Shown here: positions 1 to 5,109 of the stretch, piece by piece
How positions within the stretch are numbered: the stretch's first letter is position 1
Layout of the letters: each line of letters opens with the position of its first letter
Position numbers and translations under genes: made by a program
The notes under the pieces: model-generated
The model's input: only the letters and a program-made list of their open reading frames with translations
Databases searched by the model: none
What the model was told of the DNA's origin: nothing
Assembly: GCA_007121695.1 (NCBI GenBank)
Contig: SKKC01000235.1
Coordinates: forward strand, 1 to 5,109
Direction of reading: 5' to 3'
Source of the DNA: Spirochaetales bacterium
GTDB lineage: Bacteria > Spirochaetota > Spirochaetia > DSM-27196 > SKKC01
DNA: 5,109 bases

Positions 1-312
1 GGGCGTATCGTTCGACGTGAACATGATCGCTTCGCCGGGAACGCCAAGACGCTCGCAGAGAATGAGTTCCGCCATGGAACTGCAGTCGAAGCCCATTCCT
101 TCGTCCCACAAGAGCTTCAGCACGTGCGGATTCGGCAGCGCCTTGACCGCGTAGTAGTTCCGGAAGCCGCCGGGAACCCAGGAAAATGCATCGCGGAACT
201 CTCGGGCTGTCTGCCGCATGCCTGCTTCGTCGTAGAGATGGAACGGTGTCGGGAAGCGCGCAGTAATATCCTCGACCTGATCGCGCGTGAACGGAACTCG
301 CTTGTGTGCCAT
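1..312 (-). CDS. lysA: Diaminopimelate decarboxylase, N-terminal part (runs off left edge)
   Basis: This is the first 104 codons of a PLP-dependent fold-III (alanine racemase-like) decarboxylase. Family members convert meso-diaminopimelate to L-lysine in the cytoplasm, the last step of lysine synthesis. Visible marks are the early segment TPFHLYDE (residues 22-29), the motif YYAVKALPNP (53-62) whose Lys57 is the expected PLP Schiff-base lysine, and GFDCSSMAEL (73-82), matching the family pattern G-x-D-x-x-S-x-x-E-L. The segment MFTSNDTP (97-104) sits where most LysA proteins have a FxGNNK-like stretch. The substrate-specific C-terminal half lies outside the window, so a related group IV decarboxylase acting on ornithine, arginine or carboxynorspermidine is not excluded. 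The ATG at 312-310 is the first usual start after an in-frame TGA at 333-331. No clear Shine-Dalgarno sequence precedes it. It starts 31 nt after the cysQ stop, so it is probably co-transcribed from ugd or read by translational coupling. Confidence 0.83.
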   Translation of the reverse strand, partial: MAHKRVPFTRDQVEDITARFPTPFHLYDEAGMRQTAREFRDAFSWVPGGFRNYYAVKALPNPHVLKLLWDEGMGFDCSSMAELILCERLGVPGEAIMFTSNDTP

Positions 313-343
313 GCACAGAGAATAGAAACGTCAGGTCCGAAGG

Positions 344-1231
344 TCAAGCAGAATCGATCCGACTGTGCATGCTCGCGGCCATCGCCAGACCGTCGCGACT
401 CCACGCGACGAATCGTGGTGCCCGAAGCTGATCCGCGCGATATCGGGGAACCGCACCAGTATCGGCATCGAACACCATGCCGCCGCCTGCTTCGACGATC
501 GCGTGTCCGGCTGCGATGTCCCACTGACTGCAGGGAGAAAACCGGGGGTATACGTGAGCCTCGTTTCGGGCAATGCTCATGAACTTACGCGCGCTACCCG
601 TCTGCACAAGCGACACACCACCAGCCCGCGCACCGAGCGCCGCGATCCAGCCCCCGGTTGCGGCGTCCATGTTGTGGCGGCTCGCAATGACGGAAACCGC
701 ACGATCGCGAAGCGGTGTACCCCACGCCTCGTCTCCCGCGGCTGACCCGCCGCGAGGCAGAACAGCGAGCTCATCATCCTGCGATCTGCTGCTCGCCGCC
801 CTGACGATGCACAGTCCGACCCCGGGTTCGCCCATGACCGCCTCGTCGAGAGCCGGGCTGTACACCAGGCCGAACCGAACGATGCCGTCCCGAACGAAGC
901 CGATGCATACCGCGAACTCTCCGCTTCCTTCGAGAAAGCCTTTTGTACCGTCTATCGGATCGATGATGAAATAGTCGGTGTACGCCGCTCGCTGAGCTTC
1001 CGGCGCGTGTTCGCCTTCTTCGCCTACGATGGGCGTGTCGGGGAAGAGCCGCGAGAGGCCCTCGACGATAATCTGCTGGCTTTCGGTGTCTGCCCGTGTC
1101 ACGGGAGAGCCGTCGGCTTTGCTCCGCTCGTCGAGGTCTGCTGAAGCATCCTGCGAGAGTCTGAGGCTGTGTACCCCCGCGCGAACGGCGGTATCGAGCA
1201 TTGCGGCAGCGGCAGCGGTGTCGAGGAGCAT
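344..1231 (-). CDS. cysQ: 3'(2'),5'-bisphosphate nucleotidase, CysQ type (inositol monophosphatase superfamily)
   Basis: This is a 295-residue Mg-dependent, lithium-sensitive-type phosphatase. CysQ proteins hydrolyse 3'-phosphoadenosine 5'-phosphate (PAP) to AMP and phosphate, removing a by-product of sulfate assimilation that inhibits exoribonucleases. All superfamily metal sites are visible: DGSPVTRAD (residues 40-48), GEEG (70-73), DPIDGTKGFLEG (91-102, metal ligands Asp91 and Asp94), and QWDIAAGHAIVEAGGG (236-251, Asp238). The run RKFMSIARNEAHVYPRFSP (215-233) with YPR is characteristic of CysQ/BPNT proteins rather than plain inositol monophosphatase. It is longer than E. coli CysQ (246 residues). 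Much of the excess is a Gly/Ala/Ser-rich stretch at about 142-175 between the two lobes. The ATG lies 5 nt after the ugd stop, with only a weak GGACGG upstream, so translation is probably coupled. Met11 is an alternative start. Activity on inositol phosphates or fructose-1,6-bisphosphate cannot be excluded. Confidence 0.88.
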   Translation of the reverse strand: MLLDTAAAAAMLDTAVRAGVHSLRLSQDASADLDERSKADGSPVTRADTESQQIIVEGLSRLFPDTPIVGEEGEHAPEAQRAAYTDYFIIDPIDGTKGFLEGSGEFAVCIGFVRDGIVRFGLVYSPALDEAVMGEPGVGLCIVRAASSRSQDDELAVLPRGGSAAGDEAWGTPLRDRAVSVIASRHNMDAATGGWIAALGARAGGVSLVQTGSARKFMSIARNEAHVYPRFSPCSQWDIAAGHAIVEAGGGMVFDADTGAVPRYRADQLRAPRFVAWSRDGLAMAASMHSRIDSA

Positions 1232-1236
1232 GGGGA

Positions 1237-2556
1237 TTACCGTCCGACACCCCTGTAGGTAAACCCGAGTTGCCGTGCTTCGTCGGGGTCAAGCGCGTTT
1301 CGCGCGTCGAGAATTACACGGCCCTTCATGAGGGAGTGCGCTTTTTTCAGGTCAAGGTTGCGATAGGCATTCCACTCGGTCAGCACCACAAGCGCATCGG
1401 CGTCTTTCAGCGCCTCGAACTCGCTCTCGAAATAGGTAACACCTTCAGAAAACAGCTTCGAGAAGTTCTCCATGGCTTCCGGATCGTGCGCCTGCACGGC
1501 GGCTCCCCACGAGCGAAGCATGCCCACCATGGTGATCGCCGGGCTGTCGCGCACGTCGTCTGTTTCGGCCTTGAACGCAAGCCCGAGAACCGCGACCGTC
1601 TTTCCTGCGGGGTCTCCGAGCATCGTTTTCAGTTTGTCGGCAGTCAGCTCTTTCTGTCGCTCGTTCGCACGAATCACTTCTTCGATAAGACTCATCTGCA
1701 CGCCAAAGCGGTTCCCGGTGGACACCACGGCCTTGGTGTCCTTGGGAAAGCAGCTTCCGCCATAGCCTGGCCCCGGATGCAGGAACTTCGGGCTGATACG
1801 ACCATCCATGCCCATGGTCTTGGCAACGGCGTGAATATCTGCGCCGCAGGCCTCGGCCAGATTGGCCATCTGGTTAATGAAGGTAATCTTCGTGGCAAGA
1901 AAGGCATTGGACGCGTACTTGATGAGTTCGGCGGTTTCGAGTGAACACCAGACTATGGGAGTCTCGATCAGGTACAGCGCGCGGTAGACGTCTTCCATGA
2001 GCTCGCGGGCCTTCTTCCCCTGCTCCGTCCCCTCCTCGTAGCCTATGACGAGTCGATCCGGGTGAAAAAAGTCCTGCACCGCCTTCCCCTCGCGCAGAAA
2101 CTCCGGATTCGAGACGACTGCAAAGTCGGCGTCCGGTGCCTGTGCCCGGATTTCATCGCCTATCCAGCGGTTGGTTCCGACCGGAACCGTGCTCTTGGTT
2201 ACCACGACGGTGAACCCTGAAAGCGATGCGGCGATGTCCCGGATTGCGCTGCCGATATAGCTCAGGTCTGCGCTGCCGTCTTCGCTCTCCGGGGTGCCCA
2301 CTGCGATAAACACAATGTCTGACCCGGCAACGCTGCCCCGTATGTCCGTGGAGAAGCGCAGGCGTCCTGACTCGATGTTCCGGTGCAGATAGTCGCGCAG
2401 GCCATGTTCATAAATGACTTCCTCGCCGCGAGACAGACGTTCAATCTTACTCGCGTCGATATCGACGCCCGTGACGGTATTGCCGAAGTCGGCGAGTCCG
2501 ACCCCGCTGACAAGTCCAACGTATCCTGTTCCAATGACCGTAATATTCTGTGCCAT
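1237..2556 (-). CDS. ugd: UDP-glucose 6-dehydrogenase
   Basis: This 439-residue cytoplasmic enzyme oxidises UDP-glucose to UDP-glucuronate with two NAD+, supplying uronic acid or pentose precursors for surface polysaccharide. The N-terminal Rossmann domain has GTGYVG at residues 9-14, VGTPE at 86-90 and STVPVGT at 122-128. NPEFLREG (150-157) and the linker helix LIKYASNAFLATKITFIN (211-228) give the conserved Lys213 and Asn217. GYGGSCFPKD (264-273) carries the catalytic nucleophile Cys269. The C-terminal UDP-binding domain has GLAFKAETDDVRDSPA (325-340). All catalytic residues are present and the length is typical, so it should be active. The chosen ATG (2556-2554) opens with MAQNITVIGTGYVGLVSG, the normal N-terminus of the family. 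An in-frame ATG 66 nt upstream would add 22 unrelated Cys- and Pro-rich residues and overlap the neighbouring gene start, so it is rejected. GDP-mannose dehydrogenase is the closest alternative but fits less well. It heads the ugd-cysQ-lysA unit. Confidence 0.95.
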   Translation of the reverse strand: MAQNITVIGTGYVGLVSGVGLADFGNTVTGVDIDASKIERLSRGEEVIYEHGLRDYLHRNIESGRLRFSTDIRGSVAGSDIVFIAVGTPESEDGSADLSYIGSAIRDIAASLSGFTVVVTKSTVPVGTNRWIGDEIRAQAPDADFAVVSNPEFLREGKAVQDFFHPDRLVIGYEEGTEQGKKARELMEDVYRALYLIETPIVWCSLETAELIKYASNAFLATKITFINQMANLAEACGADIHAVAKTMGMDGRISPKFLHPGPGYGGSCFPKDTKAVVSTGNRFGVQMSLIEEVIRANERQKELTADKLKTMLGDPAGKTVAVLGLAFKAETDDVRDSPAITMVGMLRSWGAAVQAHDPEAMENFSKLFSEGVTYFESEFEALKDADALVVLTEWNAYRNLDLKKAHSLMKGRVILDARNALDPDEARQLGFTYRGVGR

Positions 2557-2621
2557 AATGCCTACAGACGATAGCACAGCCCCCGGGGGGCAACAACTGC
2601 GCGCGTACAGGGGAGTACACA
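2557..2621. promoter_or_regulatory. Divergent intergenic region between ugd and the AEC transporter gene
   Basis: These 65 bp must hold start signals for both transcription units unless promoters lie inside the genes. On the minus strand a weak promoter-like pair is visible: TTGTTG (2596-2591), a 17-bp spacer and TATCGT (2573-2568) preceded by an extended TG. It would leave only 11 nt from the -10 box to the ugd ATG, giving a nearly leaderless message. The spacer contains the perfect palindrome CCCCCGGGGG (2580-2589), which could be an operator or chance in GC-rich DNA. For the plus strand I see no convincing promoter in the gap. A CATAAT at 2554-2559, at the ugd start, could act as a -10 box but has no good -35 partner. 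Confidence 0.35.
2609..2615 (+). promoter_or_regulatory. Ribosome binding site of the AEC transporter gene
   Basis: AGGGGAG lies 6 nt before the ATG at 2622. It is one of the two clear Shine-Dalgarno sequences in the window and fixes the transporter start. Confidence 0.75.
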
Positions 2622-3575
2622 ATGATCACATCAATTTTCGCCGTGGCAGCGAGACTGGTACCAATTCTTCTTATTCTCGGGCTGGGTAATCTCGTACGGA
2701 CGAAAGCTCTGCTGTCCGAAACGACAATAGAGGAGCTGAAAGGGCTTGTGGTATCCGTTGCACTGCCCGCGGTCCTGTTCGGCGCCTTCCTCGAAATGGA
2801 CCTTGACCCCTCATATCTGCTGATCTTCGTCGTCATTCTCCTGATCTGTGTGGTTATGTACGGAATCGGCGTGACCATTCGCACCCGAATCGGGGCGTCA
2901 CGCGAGTATTATCCGTTTCTCATGACCGGATTCGAGTTCGGCATGGTTGGTATTCCGCTCTTCGGCGCCGCGTACGGCCTCGAAGCCGTCGGATACATCG
3001 CCATTGTCGATCTGAGTCACGAACTGTTTATCTGGTTCGTGTTCGTGACGCTTCTGAGATTACGGCGTGACGGCGGCGGGTCGGTGACGCAGACGCTGGC
3101 AAGCTTCGTCCGATCACCTCTCATTATCGCGATACTTGCCGCGCTCGCCCTGAATATCTCGGGAATCGGCAATGCCTTCGAAGCGAGTCTCGCCGGGCAG
3201 ACGGTGCTTCGCACGCTTGAACTGCTTGGCGGCATGCTGATTCCCGTCATTCTGATTATCGTGGGATACGGTATGAGGCTGAGTCCGAAAAACGCCCTTG
3301 CTACCGTATCGGTGGTTGTTCCCCGCCTGCTTCTTCTGATACCGGCGGCAATCCTGCTCAATCGGTGGCTTTCGGCAGTCCTGCCGGATTTCGGCCCGGC
3401 GTTTCAGGCCGCGCTTTTTACCTTTCTGATATTGCCTCCGCCGTATGTGATTCCGCTCTTTATGTCGCGTGACAAAGCCGATGAACGAAGCTTCGTGAAC
3501 ACCGTGCTGTCTGTCTACACCGCGGTGAGCATCGGTATCTTTATCGTATATTTTGCCCTGAACCCGGTTATCTGA
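2622..3575 (+). CDS. AEC-family (auxin efflux carrier-like) membrane transporter
   Basis: This 317-residue integral membrane protein has a length and layout typical of the bacterial AEC family (Mem_trans), whose members export or import small organic anions such as malate or malonate. Substrates cannot be told from sequence. About ten hydrophobic helices are seen near residues 4-24, 41-57, 64-85, 98-120, 122-146, 163-180, 200-217, 225-248, 258-281 and 295-314, in two five-helix halves. Family-like segments are LVVSVALPAVLFGAF (42-56), FEFGMVGIPLFGAAYG (104-119), RSPLIIAILAALALNISGI (164-182), and a proline kink LPPPYVIPLFM (271-281) in the second half. In the 104-113 motif many relatives have an Asn (FGN-x-G-x-x-G-x-P). 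Here no Asn is present and Glu105 and Phe106 stand there, so substrate preference may differ. The ATG at 2622 has an AGGGGAG site 6 nt before it. The gene is divergent from ugd, and no functional tie to either neighbour is evident. Confidence 0.85.
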   Translation: MITSIFAVAARLVPILLILGLGNLVRTKALLSETTIEELKGLVVSVALPAVLFGAFLEMDLDPSYLLIFVVILLICVVMYGIGVTIRTRIGASREYYPFLMTGFEFGMVGIPLFGAAYGLEAVGYIAIVDLSHELFIWFVFVTLLRLRRDGGGSVTQTLASFVRSPLIIAILAALALNISGIGNAFEASLAGQTVLRTLELLGGMLIPVILIIVGYGMRLSPKNALATVSVVVPRLLLLIPAAILLNRWLSAVLPDFGPAFQAALFTFLILPPPYVIPLFMSRDKADERSFVNTVLSVYTAVSIGIFIVYFALNPVI

Positions 3576-3586
3576 ATCACAAAGTC

Positions 3587-3611
3587 GGTTTGCACGGAGC
3601 GACGTGCCACC
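3587..3611. repeat. Imperfect inverted repeat upstream of the GAF receptor gene
   Basis: GGT (3587-3589) and GCACG (3592-3596) pair with CGTGC (3603-3607) and ACC (3609-3611). The loop is 6 nt and a small internal loop (TT against C) interrupts the stem. No T-run follows, so it is not a standard intrinsic terminator for the transporter gene. It overlaps the candidate -35 box and spacer just below, a position where a repressor or activator site would act. An operator, an mRNA hairpin or chance are all possible. Confidence 0.3.
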
Positions 3612-3618
3612 ATATAGT
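3590..3618 (+). promoter_or_regulatory. Candidate sigma70-type promoter of the GAF receptor gene
   Basis: TTGCAC (3590-3595), a 17-bp spacer and TATAGT (3613-3618) form a promoter-like pair. The -10 box matches five of six consensus bases, the -35 box only its TTG. The -10 box ends 8 nt before the ATG at 3627, so transcription would begin at or next to the start codon and the message would be leaderless. No real Shine-Dalgarno sequence precedes this ATG (only AAAGA at 3619-3623), which agrees with that reading. The gene could equally be read from the transporter promoter. Confidence 0.35.
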
Positions 3619-3626
3619 AAAGATAT

Positions 3627-4877
3627 ATGATGAAAAAAGTTCGACGTTGGTGGTCGTCGGTCCGCCGCCCGAAGGATGTGTCCGCCGAGATCGCGGAAGA
3701 TACGTCCGAGGCTCCTGATCCGCTGAAGTTTCTCGGTGCAGAGGTCAATTTTCGGGACACCCAGGAAGAAATCAGAAAAAACCTGCAACTGATAATACGC
3801 ATTCGCTGGTTTGTTTCACCGAGCATTCTGCTAATCATGACGCTCGCCGGGGTGTTTGGCGTGGCCGAACAGACCGGATTAACCGCCGAGCAGCTGAGTA
3901 TCAACGGCATAAACATGGGACTCATGCTTGTGCTGAACATGATCTACCTGATTTCATCGCGACGGGCAAAAAATCTGGGACCGCTCGTTCTTTTTCAGTT
4001 AATTATTGATATTGTTCAGTTCTCGTTCACCATTTATCGCACCGGCGCGATTACGAGCCCGTTTACCTTCCTGTACTTCTTCGTAATCTTCTCCGGCGCG
4101 CTGCTCGTCAGCGGTCGGACCGCATTCCTTATGGCTGGCCTCGCGTCGGTCGCCTTCATTGGCATCGTGGCGGCCGAATACGCGCGCCTGATTCCGCACC
4201 AGCCATACTTCAGTCCGCTCGCGGGCATGCAGGATAACCCCGCGTACTCGGCCCTGACCATGGCGTTTACGGTCATTTCGCTGTACGCCTTTGCCGCCCT
4301 CGCCGGCTTCCTGACTGGCCTGATCCATCGCCGACAGCGGCAGCTGCAACAGACGGTTACCTTGCTGAAAGAACGGAACGAGACCATGCTTATGCTGTAT
4401 CGCACCTCAGAGGCGCTGAACAGACATACGGATGTGAACGAAGTCGGTGCATTCGTGCTCGACGAGCTTATGCAGTTTCTTGATCTCGACCGTGCGCTCC
4501 TGTACCTGAACGAACGCGACCAGTTGCTCCGCCTCGCTTTGATCCGCACCCGGGAAGGCGGCACCGACACCTCGGTAAAACTCGAGATTCCCCTGGAAGA
4601 CGGAGCCGGACTCACCGCCCGCGTGGCACTGGAACAGAAGGCCTACAACATCCGCGACCCCGAGAACTCGCCGCTAATAAACCGGGAGCTCGCGAAAAAG
4701 ATAGGCCTGAACCCCTTTGCCATGGCTCCGCTCGTGCTCCGCGGACGCACGGTCGGCGTCATAGGCATAGACCGCAGCTTCAAGCCGGTCGGCAACGAAG
4801 AGTTTCAGATCCTGCGGGCCTTTGCAAACCAGGCAGCGATTGCGATTGACAGCGTTCGGTCGGGGGGTAGACAGTAA
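3627..4877 (+). CDS. Six-helix membrane receptor with C-terminal GAF domain and no output domain
   Basis: This 416-residue protein appears to be a signalling receptor that lacks its own effector. The first ~58 residues are cytoplasmic, beginning basic (MMKKVRRWW) and then acidic. Six hydrophobic helices follow near 61-79, 92-110, 118-137, 144-162, 165-184 and 208-233. The segment YRTGAITSPFTFLYFFVIFSG (137-157) resembles the TGG-x-x-SPF segment in the six-helix sensor region of PilS/NtrB-like histidine kinases. A basic linker helix (about 234-262) leads to a GAF domain (about 266-411) ending FANQAAIAID (399-408). The reading frame stops eight residues later. No H-box, ATPase, GGDEF, EAL, cyclase or HTH follows. 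The cyclic-nucleotide GAF motif NKFDE is absent. The whole protein has no cysteine, which argues against bilin attachment or an iron-sulfur cluster. The ligand is unknown. ATG 3627 and ATG 3630 are both possible starts. A second membrane sensor gene starts 33 nt downstream and may be its partner. Confidence 0.8.
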   Translation: MMKKVRRWWSSVRRPKDVSAEIAEDTSEAPDPLKFLGAEVNFRDTQEEIRKNLQLIIRIRWFVSPSILLIMTLAGVFGVAEQTGLTAEQLSINGINMGLMLVLNMIYLISSRRAKNLGPLVLFQLIIDIVQFSFTIYRTGAITSPFTFLYFFVIFSGALLVSGRTAFLMAGLASVAFIGIVAAEYARLIPHQPYFSPLAGMQDNPAYSALTMAFTVISLYAFAALAGFLTGLIHRRQRQLQQTVTLLKERNETMLMLYRTSEALNRHTDVNEVGAFVLDELMQFLDLDRALLYLNERDQLLRLALIRTREGGTDTSVKLEIPLEDGAGLTARVALEQKAYNIRDPENSPLINRELAKKIGLNPFAMAPLVLRGRTVGVIGIDRSFKPVGNEEFQILRAFANQAAIAIDSVRSGGRQ

Positions 4878-4895
4878 TCCCGAAGCGGACCGCGT

Positions 4896-4901
4896 GGAGA
4901 G
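4896..4901 (+). promoter_or_regulatory. Ribosome binding site for the GTG-started gene at 4911
   Basis: GGAGAG lies 9 nt before GTG 4911. It decides the start of the last gene, whose next codons AAA AAA TCA CTG give a typical basic membrane-protein N-terminus. Confidence 0.65.
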
Positions 4902-4910
4902 ATCTAACGA

Positions 4911-5109
4911 GTGAAAAAATCACTGTTTCTGAAATGGCTCTCGACATACCTCACCTTCATTCTGGTTTCGGTGGCGTTTATCACGGGAACGTACCTTATC
5001 TATCTGAACGGCATTACCGACAACCTGCGACGGACGAACGAATCGTATCTGCAGCAGATCGTGAATCACTTCAACTACACGTATCAGTCGCTGAATCAGC
5101 TGGCGTACA
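4911..5109 (+). CDS. Membrane-anchored sensor or regulator, N-terminal part (runs off right edge)
   Basis: Only 66 codons are present, open to the window edge. The start is basic (MKKSLFLKW), then a single hydrophobic helix spans about residues 10-32 (through YLTFILVSVAFITGTYLIYL), followed by a polar, Asn/Gln/Tyr-rich region (about 34-66) that should be outside the membrane and helical. This layout is that of the first membrane helix and start of the extracytoplasmic sensor in AraC-type membrane regulators (YesN-like with a Cache ectodomain), histidine kinases or GGDEF proteins. The stretch rich in NESYLQQIVNHFNYTYQSLNQLA (44-65, shown by its character) is especially like the long first helix of such ectodomains. 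The effector lies beyond the edge, so the class stays open. It starts 33 nt after the GAF receptor stop with a GGAGAG site, in the same direction, and is probably co-transcribed. Confidence 0.6.
   Translation, partial: MKKSLFLKWLSTYLTFILVSVAFITGTYLIYLNGITDNLRRTNESYLQQIVNHFNYTYQSLNQLAY

Noticed and set aside
124..582. Plus-strand open frame of 152 codons opposite lysA and cysQ
   Set aside because: It is Arg- and Cys-rich without any domain, and both genes on the other strand are supported by family motifs.
1201..1944. Plus-strand open frame of 247 codons opposite ugd and the start of cysQ
   Set aside because: It lies wholly antisense to a ugd gene with every catalytic motif intact. The translation is His- and Gly-rich with no recognisable domain, as expected of a shadow frame in GC-rich DNA.
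2557..2622. Upstream in-frame ATG giving ugd 22 extra N-terminal residues
   Set aside because: The extension is Cys- and Pro-rich, unlike UDP-glucose dehydrogenases, which start just before the GxGYVG loop. It would also fill the whole divergent promoter gap.
3576..3626. Intrinsic terminator after the transporter gene
   Set aside because: The only hairpin there has a short, interrupted stem and no following T-run, so it does not meet the form of a rho-independent terminator.
3114..3788. Minus-strand open frame of 224 codons across the end of the transporter and the start of the GAF gene
   Set aside because: Its translation is dominated by Arg, His and Gln and crosses two well-supported genes and their gap. 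It has no ribosome binding site or known motif.
4860..4915. Frameshift joining the GAF receptor to the next gene as one sensor kinase
   Set aside because: The GAF frame ends cleanly after the last GAF helix. The next frame has its own GGAGAG site and GTG start and begins with a new membrane helix, not a kinase dimerisation domain.

Overview
The window is ordinary, gene-dense bacterial chromosome with moderately high GC, most third positions being G or C. It holds two divergent transcription units that diverge from a 65-bp gap near position 2590. There is no tRNA, rRNA, CRISPR array, insertion sequence or long repeat. The source cannot be fixed from the sequence. The large cytoplasmic-plus-membrane sensor and the housekeeping genes would suit a free-living bacterium, and a spirochaete-like origin is only an impression.

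The left half (1-2556) is read leftward as a tight three-gene unit. UDP-glucose 6-dehydrogenase (ugd) comes first. A CysQ-type 3'(2'),5'-bisphosphate nucleotidase follows 5 nt later. The N-terminal 104 codons of a diaminopimelate decarboxylase (lysA) start 31 nt after that and run off the left edge. The products serve UDP-glucuronate supply for surface polysaccharide, removal of the sulfate-assimilation by-product PAP, and the last step of lysine synthesis. The link looks like co-transcription of housekeeping functions rather than one pathway.

The right half (2622-5109) is read rightward. It begins with a ten-helix AEC-family (auxin efflux carrier-like) transporter with a good ribosome binding site. 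After a 51-nt gap with a candidate promoter and an imperfect dyad comes a 416-residue membrane protein: a cytoplasmic N-terminus, six membrane helices, a short linker helix and a C-terminal GAF domain. It ends directly after GAF, with no kinase, cyclase, GGDEF or DNA-binding output. Then, 33 nt later, comes the start of a gene whose first 66 codons encode a cytoplasmic stub, one membrane helix and the beginning of an extracytoplasmic region, typical of a membrane-bound sensor or regulator. It is cut by the right edge.

The feature most worth following is the output-less GAF receptor paired with a second, truncated membrane sensor, which may form a split signalling pair. I see no clear evidence of an entirely new system, and the rest is conventional.
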